Origin: Glaciecola sp964621345
Lineage (GTDB): Bacteria; Pseudomonadota; Gammaproteobacteria; Enterobacterales; Alteromonadaceae
Length of the DNA stretch: 64,000 nucleotides
Reading direction: 5' to 3'
NCBI GenBank assembly: GCA_964621345.1
Contig: CAZUON010000005.1
Location: forward strand, 58,407-122,406
Position 1 is the first letter of the stretch. Each line of letters opens with the position of its first letter. This document shows positions 25,194 through 34,413 of the stretch, piece after piece. The notes below the pieces were generated by a model. The model saw only the letters and a list, made by a program, of their open reading frames with translations. It had not been told where the DNA came from and made no database searches. Both the position numbers and the translations under genes were made by a program.

Positions 25194-26687
25194 TTATCCT
25201 TTCTTTTTAATCTTGCTTTCGTACCAACTGCGTCCCTCTTTAGCCAACAGACCAATAGATGACACAGGTCCCCAAGTTCCGGCCTGATAATGCTCAGGAC
25301 CCTCATTGGAGTTATTCCACGCATTAATGATTGAATCGACCCATGTCCAAGCCTGCTCTACTTCATCGCGTCTAACAAATAAGGCTTGATTACCAATCAT
25401 CACCTCTAAAAGTAATTTCTCGTAAGCATCAGCAATGCGCTGATCGGCAAACTCTTCAGAAAAACTCAAATCCAGCTTAGATTTTTGTAAATCCATGCCA
25501 CCGGTGCTCGTTAAGCCCGGCACTTTATTCATAACAGTGACTTCAACACCCTCTTCAGGCTGTAGGCGAATAACCAGTTTATTTGGCGGCAACTGAGAAA
25601 AACTGTCACCAAATAAGTTGTGAGGTTGACGTTTAAAATAAATCACAACCTCGCTGGCCTTAGTGGGTAAACGCTTACCCGTTCTCAAATAGAAAGGAAC
25701 ACCAGCCCAACGCCAATTATCAATTTCAACTTTGAGTGCCACGAAGGTTTCCGTTCGGCTTTTTTGATTGGCGTCATCTTCTTCTAAATAACCAGGCACT
25801 TCGTTTCCAGAGACAAAGCCTGATGAATACTGACCACGTACGGTTTTATCATTGATGTTGCTGTCATTTATGGGACGCAATGCTTTAAGTACTTTAAGCT
25901 TTTCATCGCGAATACTGTCAGCATCCAAAGTAGTCGGTGGCTCCATGGCCACAAGCGATAAAATTTGAAGAAGGTGGTTTTGCACCATATCGCGCATTTG
26001 TCCAGCATCGTCAAAATAACCCCAGCGGCCTTCTATACCGACGGATTCGGCAACACTAATTTGAACATGATCAATACAGTTATGGTCCCAGTTAGTCGCA
26101 AAAATAGAATTCGCGAACCGCAGCGCAATTAAGTTGAGTACCGTTTCTTTACCTAAATAGTGGTCGATACGATAAATTTGTTTTTCACTAAAATACTGGG
26201 CGACTTCATCGTTAATTGCTTTTGATGACTCTAGGTCCTGACCAATGGGTTTTTCTAATACGACACGTACGCTCTTATCGATGATGTCGGCGCTTTTCAT
26301 ACCACGACAAATATCGCCAAACAACGATGGCGCAGTCGCGAAATAACAGACCATAGTGCGCTCAACATTCACATGCTCACGCAATTGTGTATAAGATTCG
26401 GTGTCGGTAATGTCGATTTTAACGTAAGCCAAACGCGCTTTAAATTTTGCCCAGGTTTCCTTACATAAAGAATCGCCTGAAAACGTTTCGATGTTCTCTT
26501 TAACAAGAGCAACATATTCTTTTTGATTAATATCTTGACGAGCAACACCAACAACCGTTGTGCCCTCGTGTAATAAGCCTGCCTTTTCTAATTGATAAAG
26601 CGATGGGAGAAGTTTTCGTCTTGCAAGGTCACCTTTAGTACCAAACAACACAAAATCAATGGGTTCATATTTTAGTTCAGACACCAT
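25194..26687 (-). CDS. zwf: Glucose-6-phosphate 1-dehydrogenase
   Basis: 497 residues from ATG 26687 with GAGG six bases upstream; the longer frame to 26798 would run across the HexR box. Zwf oxidises glucose-6-phosphate with NADP as the entry to both the pentose-phosphate and Entner-Doudoroff routes. The N-terminal nucleotide motif FGTKGDLARRKLLPSLY replaces the commoner GASGDL. The active-site peptide RIDHYLGKE is intact, as is the lysine motif VLEKPIGQD. It is first in the zwf-pgl-edd-glk-eda operon, under a HexR box 64 bases upstream. Confidence 0.97.
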   Translation of the reverse strand: MVSELKYEPIDFVLFGTKGDLARRKLLPSLYQLEKAGLLHEGTTVVGVARQDINQKEYVALVKENIETFSGDSLCKETWAKFKARLAYVKIDITDTESYTQLREHVNVERTMVCYFATAPSLFGDICRGMKSADIIDKSVRVVLEKPIGQDLESSKAINDEVAQYFSEKQIYRIDHYLGKETVLNLIALRFANSIFATNWDHNCIDHVQISVAESVGIEGRWGYFDDAGQMRDMVQNHLLQILSLVAMEPPTTLDADSIRDEKLKVLKALRPINDSNINDKTVRGQYSSGFVSGNEVPGYLEEDDANQKSRTETFVALKVEIDNWRWAGVPFYLRTGKRLPTKASEVVIYFKRQPHNLFGDSFSQLPPNKLVIRLQPEEGVEVTVMNKVPGLTSTGGMDLQKSKLDLSFSEEFADQRIADAYEKLLLEVMIGNQALFVRRDEVEQAWTWVDSIINAWNNSNEGPEHYQAGTWGPVSSIGLLAKEGRSWYESKIKKKG

Positions 26688-26750
26688 ATTTTGCCTCAAA
26701 TGAGCAGTGGAAATGATTATTAACAACAATTGTGCATAGTAAACAATAAA

Positions 26751-26765
26751 TGTAGTAAAATTACA
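26751..26765 (-). promoter_or_regulatory. HexR box of the zwf operon
   Basis: TGTAGTAAAATTACA is essentially the HexR consensus known from Shewanella and relatives. On the minus strand it lies between a possible -35 TTGATT and a possible -10 TATTGT spaced by 17 bases. Binding would block zwf transcription. It lies 64 bases upstream of the zwf start codon. Confidence 0.85.
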
Positions 26766-26993
26766 AATCAATTTGCAACATTTTAATAGCAAAGTCACTT
26801 ACATTAAATATAAATAAAAGCCAAGTTTAAAATCTCGCAAAGCCTTATTTTATGTGACTGCAAACCAAGCAAGGATAACACAAAAAGATTCATCACTAAG
26901 GCTACACGCATTGTTAAAAGTGTGTTAGCCTTATGCAACCAAACTGTTTTTTGTCAAAAAGTTACAACAAATATGACAAGTTTTGCTTTTAGC

Positions 26994-27008
26994 AGTAATA
27001 TTGTTACA
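26994..27008 (+). promoter_or_regulatory. Candidate HexR autoregulatory box
   Basis: AGTAATATTGTTACA keeps the GTAAT-N3-(A/G)TTAC layout with one mismatch in each half and lies 62 bases before the hexR start. It is weaker than the zwf and gapA boxes. Autoregulation of hexR is known in several gammaproteobacteria. Confidence 0.5.
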
Positions 27009-27069
27009 AAAGCACGACACGTTATGGGCGCAAAAGCATGCCCTCTTGAACGCGAGTAAATAGCACATT

Positions 27070-27924
27070 ATGAATATTCTCGAGAAAATATCGCAAGATA
27101 TGTTGGAATTTAGCAAATCCGAAAAAAAGGTCGCCGAAGTTATCTTGGCCAATCCTCAGGTTGCTATCCACTCTAGCATTGCCTCTCTTGCAAAGATGTC
27201 CAATGTAAGTGAACCAACAGTAAATCGCTTTTGTAGACGGCTCGACACTAAAGGTTACCCCGACTTCAAATTGCATTTAGCGCAAAGTCTCGCTAACGGC
27301 ACTCCTTATGTTAATCGCCACGTTGATGAGTTTGACGGCCCAAGCGAATACACGAATAAAATTTTTGAATCGACCATGGCGTCTCTTGAGGTTGCTCGAC
27401 AATCTATCGACGTAGCCATGGTTAACCGTGTAGTGGACCTGCTCACTCAAGCACGAAAAATCTCGTTTTTTGGCCTTGGTGCGTCTGCATCAGTGGCACA
27501 CGACGCCGTTAATAAGTTTTTCCGCTTTAATGTGCCGGTGGTCCATTTTGACGATATTCTGATGCAAAGAATGAGTGTAATGAATAGCGATGAGGGCGAT
27601 GTTGTGATTTGTATTTCACATACTGGCCGCACTAAAAGCTTAGTAGACATAGCCAATATCGCCCGTGAGAATAATGCCATCGTGATTGGAATAACCAGTA
27701 GCGGCAGCCCTTTATCAAAAGCATGTAATTATGTGTTGTCACTATCGGTGCCCGAAGACACTGACTTATATATGCCAATGGCTTCTCGTATTGCGCAACT
27801 TACATTAATCGATGTGCTCGCCACAGGCTTTACCCTTCGCCGCGGTAATAAATTTCGCGAAAACCTCAAGCGCGTAAAAGACACCCTACGCGGATCACGA
27901 TTTAATCGAACTGAAAACATTTAA
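27070..27924 (+). CDS. hexR: Transcriptional regulator HexR (RpiR family)
   Basis: 284 residues. The N-terminal helix-turn-helix (about 1-75, containing SSIASLAKMSNVSEPTVNRFCRRL) is followed by a sugar isomerase (SIS) domain at about 115-250 (SFFGLGASASVAHDAVNKF, ISHTGRTKSLVDIA). HexR represses Entner-Doudoroff and glycolytic genes and is released by KDPG. It is divergent from its predicted target operon and is followed after 12 bases by pyruvate kinase, the usual arrangement in this group. Confidence 0.95.
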   Translation: MNILEKISQDMLEFSKSEKKVAEVILANPQVAIHSSIASLAKMSNVSEPTVNRFCRRLDTKGYPDFKLHLAQSLANGTPYVNRHVDEFDGPSEYTNKIFESTMASLEVARQSIDVAMVNRVVDLLTQARKISFFGLGASASVAHDAVNKFFRFNVPVVHFDDILMQRMSVMNSDEGDVVICISHTGRTKSLVDIANIARENNAIVIGITSSGSPLSKACNYVLSLSVPEDTDLYMPMASRIAQLTLIDVLATGFTLRRGNKFRENLKRVKDTLRGSRFNRTENI

Positions 27925-27936
27925 GGCAAGCAAACT

Positions 27937-29373
27937 ATGTCACGTAGAACCAAAATATTAGCCACATTGGGCCCAGCAACTGATACCAGTGAAATGATAG
28001 AAGCCATTATTAAGGCCGGTGCCAATGTCGTGCGAATGAACTTTTCACACGGACAAGCTGATGACCATATTCAACGTGCGCAACGTGTCCGTGCGGCAGC
28101 AAAAAAGTTAAACAAACACGTTGCCATATTAGGCGATTTACAAGGCCCCAAAATTCGTGTTTCTCGGTTTAAAAATGATTCGGTAATACTTAAACACGAC
28201 CAGGATTTTATACTAGATGCAGAACTTGGTAAGTTAGATGGTGATGAGACGAGAGTTGGCATTGACTATAAAGCACTGCCAGATGACGTAAGAAGTGGCG
28301 ATATTTTGTTGTTAGACGACGGCCGCATTCAACTTCGCGTTGAATCAGTTGCCGGAAGAAAAGTTTACACAAAAGTCACTGTGGCCGGCAAACTTTCTAA
28401 CAATAAAGGGATTAATCGTTTAGGTGGCGGATTATCTGCCGAGGCGCTTACTGCAAAAGATAAAGAAGATATTGTTACTGCCGCCGCGATGGATGTAGAT
28501 TACTTAGCAGTGAGCTTTCCGCGCTCAGGTGCAGACCTTGACTATGCGCGCGCACTAGCTGAAAAAGCCGGTTGTTACGCTAAAATTTGCGCCAAAGTCG
28601 AACGAGCTGAAACCGTTGCTAGTGATGAGGCGATTGACGATATTATTCAAGCTTCTGATGCTGTCATGGTAGCGCGAGGAGATTTAGGTGTTGAAATAGG
28701 TGACGCTGAACTTGTCGGTGTACAAAAGAAATTAATTGCCCGTTCACGCCAACTTAACCGCGTGGTTATTACCGCGACGCAAATGATGGAGTCCATGATT
28801 GAAAGCCCTATGCCAACACGTGCAGAGGTTATGGACGTAGCAAATGCAGTATTAGATGGTACCGATGCGGTAATGCTATCCGCCGAAACCGCTGCAGGTG
28901 ATTACCCTGTCGAAACAGTGCAAGCAATGGCTCGCGTGTGTGAAGGAGCAGAAACGCACCCAAGTGTAAAAATATCGAAGCATCGCTTAGATGAGCACTT
29001 TTTAGATGTCACCGAAACCCTTGCAATGTCGGCGGTGTACGCAGCCAACCACCTATCAAGCATTAAGGCTATCGTTGGTCTCACTGAAAGTGGAACAACG
29101 CCCAAACTAATGTCACGTATCACCTCTTCTTTGCCAATATATGCTTTGTCGCGCCATGAACGCACCTTGAATATGATGGCATTGTATCGTGGTGTGGTTC
29201 CTGTCTATTTTGATTCAACGCAAAGCGCACCCGGCGAAATGACAAAAGATGTCATGCAAGCACTAAAAGCAAGTGGTCATTTAAATGTTGGCGATCAGTT
29301 CATCCTAACCTATGGCGACAAAATGGAAACCATTGGTGCGACCAATGCCTGTAAAGTGGTAACAATCGCCTAA
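27937..29373 (+). CDS. pykA: Pyruvate kinase (PykA type)
   Basis: 478 residues. Converts phosphoenolpyruvate and ADP to pyruvate and ATP. Motifs: N-terminal TKILATLGPATDTSEMI, NFSHG, catalytic region KICAKVERAE with the active-site Lys, GDLGVEIGDAEL, and ITATQMMESMI. The beta-barrel B domain lies at about 70-170. The C-terminal regulatory domain resembles E. coli PykA rather than PykF. It lies 12 bases after hexR in a hexR-pykA operon and so is likely under the same HexR control. Confidence 0.95.
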   Translation: MSRRTKILATLGPATDTSEMIEAIIKAGANVVRMNFSHGQADDHIQRAQRVRAAAKKLNKHVAILGDLQGPKIRVSRFKNDSVILKHDQDFILDAELGKLDGDETRVGIDYKALPDDVRSGDILLLDDGRIQLRVESVAGRKVYTKVTVAGKLSNNKGINRLGGGLSAEALTAKDKEDIVTAAAMDVDYLAVSFPRSGADLDYARALAEKAGCYAKICAKVERAETVASDEAIDDIIQASDAVMVARGDLGVEIGDAELVGVQKKLIARSRQLNRVVITATQMMESMIESPMPTRAEVMDVANAVLDGTDAVMLSAETAAGDYPVETVQAMARVCEGAETHPSVKISKHRLDEHFLDVTETLAMSAVYAANHLSSIKAIVGLTESGTTPKLMSRITSSLPIYALSRHERTLNMMALYRGVVPVYFDSTQSAPGEMTKDVMQALKASGHLNVGDQFILTYGDKMETIGATNACKVVTIA

Positions 29374-29396
29374 TACATTGATTTAGGTCGTTTAAC

Positions 29397-29434
29397 AAAA
29401 AAGGCGCAAAACATAGAGCTTAAGCGCCTTTTTT
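29397..29434 (+). terminator. Intrinsic terminator after pykA
   Basis: Arms AAAAAAGGCGC and GCGCCTTTTTT with a 16-base loop, 23 bases after the pykA stop. The symmetric A/T tracts let it also serve the converging nitroreductase gene. Confidence 0.85.
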
Positions 29435-29468
29435 CGTTTATTGAATTTGTTACTGGCGTATTTAGTAC

Positions 29469-30020
29469 TTACTGCCAATAATCGACAAAACTGTCTAAGT
29501 CTCTTGGTGGCTTGTCCATCGTCTTTAATGGGCTTGTACCGAGATACAAAAATCCAAGGATCTCGTCGTCATCCTTACAACTAAGTGCAGTTTTTACCAT
29601 CGCATCCTGTGCATAGGAGCCTGTACGCCATATTCCTTGAAAGCCTTGTGCAACTGCCGCCATTTGCATTGCTTGTACGGCGCACGCGGTAGATGCCACC
29701 TGCTCCACCCAAGGCACACCATCATGTTCAACATGATTACATATCGCCACAATTACCATCGGTGCCCGCAAAGGCAGTTGACGTGCTCGCTCGATGCTGA
29801 CCTGCTCTGCACCCTTAGCGATTGCGGCCTGTTCAAATATTCCCCCCAACTTATTTAATCCATTTTCAGTACACACAATGAAACGCCAAGGTGACAAACA
29901 ACGGTGGTCAGGTGCGCGCATGGCGCTCTGAAGAATATTATTGAGCACCTCGCCTTGGGGAGCTGGTGCCTGTAAACGTGGCTGTGAACTGCGATTTAAA
30001 AGTAGGTCTAATGCCTGCAT
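29469..30020 (-). CDS. Nitroreductase family protein (YdjA-like)
   Basis: 183 residues from ATG 30020, preceded by AAGGTG at five bases; the in-frame start at 30053 adds an unlikely basic leader. It is a small FMN-dependent oxidoreductase of the nitroreductase fold. MQALDLLLNRSSQPRLQAPAP, SAMRAPDHRCLSPWRFIV and the Gly-rich GIWRTGSYAQD match the YdjA branch, with Arg/Ser residues that contact FMN at the N-terminus. The substrate is unknown. It converges with pykA and is divergent from sppA. Confidence 0.88.
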   Translation of the reverse strand: MQALDLLLNRSSQPRLQAPAPQGEVLNNILQSAMRAPDHRCLSPWRFIVCTENGLNKLGGIFEQAAIAKGAEQVSIERARQLPLRAPMVIVAICNHVEHDGVPWVEQVASTACAVQAMQMAAVAQGFQGIWRTGSYAQDAMVKTALSCKDDDEILGFLYLGTSPLKTMDKPPRDLDSFVDYWQ

Positions 30021-30225
30021 GATGCACCTTTTAGTAAACTTTTTAACTTGCAAAGCAATAATAATATTCAGGGCGATAGCCTAATTTGCAAGTGACTATT
30101 AAGCAAGAGTCTGTACACAATTTAATATATTGCCGCTTCGTTACAAAGTATTACAATTGTCGTTTGAAGTTTAGCATGGCACTACTTTACACTAGCGGTA
30201 TAAATGATATAGGGATACAAGCAGG

Positions 30226-32091
30226 ATGACAGAAAAAAGAAGTTGGACAAAATCCATTTTTGTAGGGATCTGGAACGGGCTAACCTTTAGCCGCAGACTA
30301 TTTTTCAATCTGATATTTTTAGGGCTAGTCATTGCCATTATTATCGCAATTGCCAGTGGCGATTCAGACAAGTTGGTAGTCGCTAATAAGTCTGCTCTTG
30401 TGTTGAATTTAAAAGGCAACTTGGTTATTGAGAAAACCTACGTTGACCCTGCAGAAGAATTTTTTAATCAAGCGCTAGGTGGCGAGCCTGAAAATCCAGA
30501 GGTGCTTGTTCGTGACCTAACAAAAGTCATTGAAAATGCTGCTGAAGATAAACGCATCGAGACCATCATTTTATCGCTCGACGGTTTTGCTGGTGGCGGT
30601 TTAGATAAGCTGAAACGCGTTGGTCAATCCTTACAGGTATTTAAAGATAGTGGTAAGCCCATTTACGCTTTTGGTAACTCTTATGACCGTAACCAATATT
30701 ATCTTGCCTCATATGCCGACTCGGTATATTTGCACCCAATGGGCGGCATGCTACTTGAAGGTTATGCAAGCTATGGCAATTACTTTGCTGAGGGCTTGGA
30801 GAATATAAAAGCGACTCCGCATATTTTTAAAGTTGGCAAATACAAATCTGCGGTAGAACCATTTACTCGCAACGATATGTCACCCGAAGCAAAAGAAGCG
30901 AATCGCGCATGGTTAAATGAGCTATGGGCTCAGTATAAAGGTAATGTGGCAGAATCACGTCCATTTGGTACTGAAAACTTTGATGAGACTTTTGAGCAAG
31001 TATTGACTAAGTTCTCTGCGGTAGGCGGCGATTCTGCAAAATACGCATTAGAAAACACGTGGGTAGACGGTCTGCGCACTCGCCATGAATTCAGAAGCGA
31101 AATGACCGCTTTGTTAGGCGAAGGCGAAGATGACAAGCCTTACAACGCAATTACCTTTAATAACTATATGGATATTGTGTACCCGCCCCTACCTAGCATT
31201 GCCTCACAAAAAGATAAGGTAGCCGTAGTGGTAGCAAAAGGTACTATTTTAGATGGTAAGCAAAAAGCCGGCACAATTGGCGGCGACAGCACCGCAGCGC
31301 TTCTTCGACAAGCCCGGGAGGACGACACCGTCAAAGCAGTAGTATTGCAGGTTGACTCTCCTGGTGGCAGTGCGTTTGCGTCTGAAATCATTCGTAACGA
31401 GGTTGAGTTATTAAAACAAGCAGGCAAACCTGTGGTTGCCTCAATGAGTACTTATGCAGCCTCTGGAGGGTATTGGATATCAGCAAGTGCCGACCATATT
31501 ATCGCTGAACCCAGCACCATTACTGGCTCTATTGGTATATTTGGTATGTTTGTGACCTTTGAAAATGCATTTGATTATGTCGGTATTCATTCTGATGGTG
31601 TGGCAACAAATGAATTAAATGGGATTGGCATCGACAGAGAGTTAAGTGAAGGCTACAAGAGCTTAATTCAAATGGGTATCGAAAATGGATACGATAAATT
31701 TATTTCCTTAGTTGCTAATGAACGCGGAATGAGCAAAGAAGCAACCAACGAGATTGCGCAAGGGCGCGTTTGGATTGGTACACAGGCTTTAGAGCTTGGC
31801 TTAGTTGATGAATTAGGGAATGTTGATACAGCGATTGCTAAGGCTGCTGAATTAGCAGAAATTGAAGATTTCGATACCACTTACGTAAAACCTAAATTAT
31901 CAGCACAAGAAATCTTTTGGCAAAATTTCTTTGAAAACGCACAAGTCGTATTCAGTGGCGCAAATATCGAGTTACCCACCCACCCAATATTGCGTGCCGC
32001 TAAAGATATTGAAGCCGAGTTAGAAACCCTAACAAAGCTAAACGACCCAATGTCGAGCTACGTGTTATGCTTAGAGTGTCAGGTTAAATAA
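30226..32091 (+). CDS. sppA: Signal peptide peptidase SppA, 67K type
   Basis: 621 residues. SppA is an inner-membrane serine protease that degrades cleaved signal peptides. One N-terminal hydrophobic anchor lies at about 26-44. Two tandem protease-like halves follow. The general-base Lys207 is in GKYKSAVEPF in the first half, and the nucleophile Ser413 is in YAASGGYWIS in the second, corresponding to E. coli Lys209 and Ser409. This split Lys/Ser arrangement and length identify the long type. It is monocistronic between two terminators. Confidence 0.95.
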   Translation: MTEKRSWTKSIFVGIWNGLTFSRRLFFNLIFLGLVIAIIIAIASGDSDKLVVANKSALVLNLKGNLVIEKTYVDPAEEFFNQALGGEPENPEVLVRDLTKVIENAAEDKRIETIILSLDGFAGGGLDKLKRVGQSLQVFKDSGKPIYAFGNSYDRNQYYLASYADSVYLHPMGGMLLEGYASYGNYFAEGLENIKATPHIFKVGKYKSAVEPFTRNDMSPEAKEANRAWLNELWAQYKGNVAESRPFGTENFDETFEQVLTKFSAVGGDSAKYALENTWVDGLRTRHEFRSEMTALLGEGEDDKPYNAITFNNYMDIVYPPLPSIASQKDKVAVVVAKGTILDGKQKAGTIGGDSTAALLRQAREDDTVKAVVLQVDSPGGSAFASEIIRNEVELLKQAGKPVVASMSTYAASGGYWISASADHIIAEPSTITGSIGIFGMFVTFENAFDYVGIHSDGVATNELNGIGIDRELSEGYKSLIQMGIENGYDKFISLVANERGMSKEATNEIAQGRVWIGTQALELGLVDELGNVDTAIAKAAELAEIEDFDTTYVKPKLSAQEIFWQNFFENAQVVFSGANIELPTHPILRAAKDIEAELETLTKLNDPMSSYVLCLECQVK

Positions 32092-32116
32092 TTACCTAGA
32101 TAACCCGCGAAGTTTT

Positions 32117-32146
32117 AAAAAGAGAGCCCATTACGGCTCTCTTTTT
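32117..32146 (+). terminator. Intrinsic terminator of sppA
   Basis: Perfect 12-base arms AAAAAGAGAGCC / GGCTCTCTTTTT around a six-base loop, 25 bases after the sppA stop. Confidence 0.93.
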
Positions 32147-32223
32147 GTTGGTTTAAGCGGTATGAACATGCTAGATATACCAATAGGGTCTCGTTTTAAA
32201 ATAATGCACACTTTGAGATACAC

Positions 32224-32727
32224 ATGCTAAGTAACTTACAAAGCCTTGCAGATAATGCGTTGCAAGAGTGGATGCAAAAACTCAACAACAGCAGCTTCGA
32301 TAAATTACCGCGTCCTATTATTTTGCTGAATCAGCGCGGCAGAATTGCAGGCGCTGCGGTATTGCAAAAAAACCTGATTAAACTACAACCAAAATTGTTT
32401 GCCCAAAATACAGCGTATTTTTTGTCCGACGTGATCCCCCATGAACTTGCCCATTTAGCTGTTTTTAAGCATTATGGACGCGTGAAACCCCATGGTAAGG
32501 AATGGCAATACCTTATGAGCGAAGTGCTTGGTGTTGCTCCTCGTGTAACGCATAGTTTAGATGTACAAAAAGCGGGTATTAAAATGTATGACTACAGGTG
32601 TTTGTGCGGGCTTACGCAACTAAGTGCTACACGACACAATAGAGTCGTAGCGGGTAGACAAACTTATGTATGTAGGCGTTGTGGCCAAACATTAAAAGCA
32701 AGTGACACATTGACTAAGGCGCGCTAA
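32224..32727 (+). CDS. sprT: SprT family zinc-dependent metallopeptidase-like protein
   Basis: 167 residues. SprT proteins share the fold of the eukaryotic DNA-protein crosslink protease Spartan; their bacterial role is not settled. HELAH near residue 77 supplies the metal ligands and catalytic Glu, with HGKEW further on. The C-terminal part has a zinc ribbon with Cys pairs in YRCLCG and YVCRRCG. The length and layout are those of E. coli SprT. It converges with yfbV. Confidence 0.92.
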   Translation: MLSNLQSLADNALQEWMQKLNNSSFDKLPRPIILLNQRGRIAGAAVLQKNLIKLQPKLFAQNTAYFLSDVIPHELAHLAVFKHYGRVKPHGKEWQYLMSEVLGVAPRVTHSLDVQKAGIKMYDYRCLCGLTQLSATRHNRVVAGRQTYVCRRCGQTLKASDTLTKAR

Positions 32728-32740
32728 ATAAAAATGAATA

Positions 32741-33187
32741 TTAGAACAAGTCTCTAGTAAAGGCTTTATCAAGTTCTTTGAACGCAGTATTCAGTAGCTT
32801 GGCCAAGTCTTTAAAGGTAGGTTTAGACTTAATGGCTTCAAGCGCACAGCCCTGCTGCCGCATTTTATGGTAAATATCGTTATACCAAGCGACCATGCTT
32901 GGCCCGAGGTTCTGATTTGCTCTGTTACCTAACCAAAATAAACCTTGCAGCGGTAATGAAAAAAAGAACACGCTGACCGTTAATGCTTGCGCTAAAAAGG
33001 ACATGCCCAAGTAATGGAGCTGCAAAGCGGCAACCATAATGGCGATGGGTGGCATCACTTGTATACCAAATTTCGTCGCTGCAATAATGCGACATTCAGG
33101 AAACAAGCTAAAAAGCTGTTTCTCCATAGGCCAAATGCGCATATATTCACGGCCATCTTTAATATAGGTGGGTATAAGATGTAACAT
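32741..33187 (-). CDS. yfbV: UPF0208 membrane protein YfbV
   Basis: 148 residues. It begins DGREYMRIWPMEKQLFSLFPE, followed by two hydrophobic helices (about 43-63 and 67-85), then PLQGLFWLGNRANQ and a C-terminal amphipathic region ending FKELDKAFTRDLF. This matches YfbV of E. coli (same length, same two-helix layout). The function is not established, though YfbV has been linked to limiting Ter macrodomain contacts. It is divergent from trxB across an intergenic region containing two inverted repeats. Confidence 0.9.
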   Translation of the reverse strand: MLHLIPTYIKDGREYMRIWPMEKQLFSLFPECRIIAATKFGIQVMPPIAIMVAALQLHYLGMSFLAQALTVSVFFFSLPLQGLFWLGNRANQNLGPSMVAWYNDIYHKMRQQGCALEAIKSKPTFKDLAKLLNTAFKELDKAFTRDLF

Positions 33188-33235
33188 ATTGCTCTCGCAA
33201 ATCCTTCATCGTAACTACTCAAAGCATAACATAGA

Positions 33236-33277
33236 TGCTACTCTTAGTAGCAATTATTACCAATGTTCTATTGGTAA
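33236..33277. repeat. Two adjacent inverted repeats between yfbV and trxB
   Basis: TGCTACT-CTT-AGTAGCA (33236-33252) is followed four bases later by TTACCAAT-GTTCT-ATTGGTAA (33257-33277). Both are perfect. Neither is followed by a T run on the trxB strand, so operator sites or a structured trxB leader are more likely than terminators. Confidence 0.6.
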
Positions 33278-33418
33278 CTAAACATTACATAACATACGTT
33301 TTATACGCAGATATTGAGTTTTTAGTGCTTTTCTCTTGGCAGCAACGCATAAATTCAATTGAAAACACAAAATTTGCCCGCATGTTTGCGTTCATCATCA
33401 TTTTGTTCGGAGAAGTAA

Positions 33419-34369
33419 ATGGCAACCACTAGACATGTGCCACTATTAATATTGGGCTCAGGCCCTGCTGGCTACAGCGCCGCAGTATATGCAGCAAGAG
33501 CGAATCTAAATCCTGTTTTATTAACGGGTATTCAGCAAGGTGGACAACTGACCACTACCACCGAAGTCGAAAACTGGCCAGGCGACCCAGATGATTTAAC
33601 TGGACCAGACCTAATGGTAAGAATGCAAAAGCACGCTGAGAAATTCGATACTGAAATTATCTTCGATCACATTAACGAAACCGATTTAAAACAACGTCCA
33701 TTTACCTTAAAAGGTGACAACGGCACATACACTTGCGATGCCTTAATCATCGCTACCGGCGCCTCTGCTAAATATCTCGGGCTTGAAAGCGAAACTAACT
33801 TTATGGGCAAAGGCGTTAGTGCTTGCGCTACTTGCGACGGTTTCTTTTATCGCAACCAAAAGGTAGCTGTTGTAGGCGGTGGTAATACTGCAGTTGAAGA
33901 AGCGCTTTACTTGTCGAACATCGCGTCTGAAGTACATGTAATACATCGTAGAACCAGTTTTAGAAGTGAAAAGATCCTTGCTGACCGATTAATGGAAAAA
34001 GCGACAAACGGCAATGTAACCTTGCATCTTAACAAAACCCTTGAAGAAGTTATTGGCGACGAGATGGGCGTGACCGGCGTAAAAGTGCGCGACACGCAAA
34101 GCAACGAAGTCAGCGAGCAAGATGTTATGGGCGTTTTTATTGCGATTGGCCATAGCCCGAACACCAGCATCTTTGATGGCCAACTTGAAATGAAAGACGG
34201 CTACATTGTGGTCAATAGTGGTTTACACGGTAACGCAACACAAACCAGTGTCCCGGGCGTATTTGCCGCAGGTGATGTGAGCGACCATGTATACCGCCAA
34301 GCAATTACCTCAGCGGGTACCGGTTGCATGGCTGCTTTGGATGCCGAAAAATTCTTGGATGCGCTGTAG
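33419..34369 (+). CDS. trxB: Thioredoxin reductase
   Basis: 316 residues. TrxB is an FAD/NADPH enzyme that reduces thioredoxin. The FAD-binding GSGPAGYSAAVYAARA is at the N-terminus, the redox-active CATC pair is in SACATCDGFFY near 137-140, and the NADPH site VVGGGNTAVEEALYL follows. The C-terminal FAD segment is GVFAAGDVSDHVYRQAITSAGTGCMAAL. The ATG at 33419 is preceded by GGAG. trxB, aat, bpt and infA are in the same direction, as in many gammaproteobacteria. Confidence 0.97.
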   Translation: MATTRHVPLLILGSGPAGYSAAVYAARANLNPVLLTGIQQGGQLTTTTEVENWPGDPDDLTGPDLMVRMQKHAEKFDTEIIFDHINETDLKQRPFTLKGDNGTYTCDALIIATGASAKYLGLESETNFMGKGVSACATCDGFFYRNQKVAVVGGGNTAVEEALYLSNIASEVHVIHRRTSFRSEKILADRLMEKATNGNVTLHLNKTLEEVIGDEMGVTGVKVRDTQSNEVSEQDVMGVFIAIGHSPNTSIFDGQLEMKDGYIVVNSGLHGNATQTSVPGVFAAGDVSDHVYRQAITSAGTGCMAALDAEKFLDAL

Positions 34370-34413
34370 AAAAGTGCTGAGTGTCTGCCGCCTTAGTATG
34401 CCGAGCTGAGTAT

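Larger units (their letters stand above)
26688..27069. promoter_or_regulatory. zwf/hexR divergent control region
   Basis: About 380 very AT-rich bases with no open frame of merit. It contains the zwf HexR box on the left and the weaker box near hexR on the right. Short AT-rich segments such as TATTTATATTT on the minus strand could be UP elements or promoters. Nothing else is recognised. Confidence 0.5.

Noticed and set aside
30140..30154. HexR-like palindrome GTTACAAAGTATTAC upstream of sppA
   Set aside because: The two half sites are five bases apart instead of three, and one is imperfect; the gene has no link to sugar metabolism.
30177..30193. Possible sigma-54 promoter (TGGCAC) before sppA
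   Set aside because: The -24 half fits but the -12 GC is absent at the required spacing.
33235..33432. Open frame of 65 codons in front of trxB
   Set aside because: It overlaps the two inverted repeats, lacks a ribosome site, is hydrophobic only by AT-rich composition and runs into trxB.
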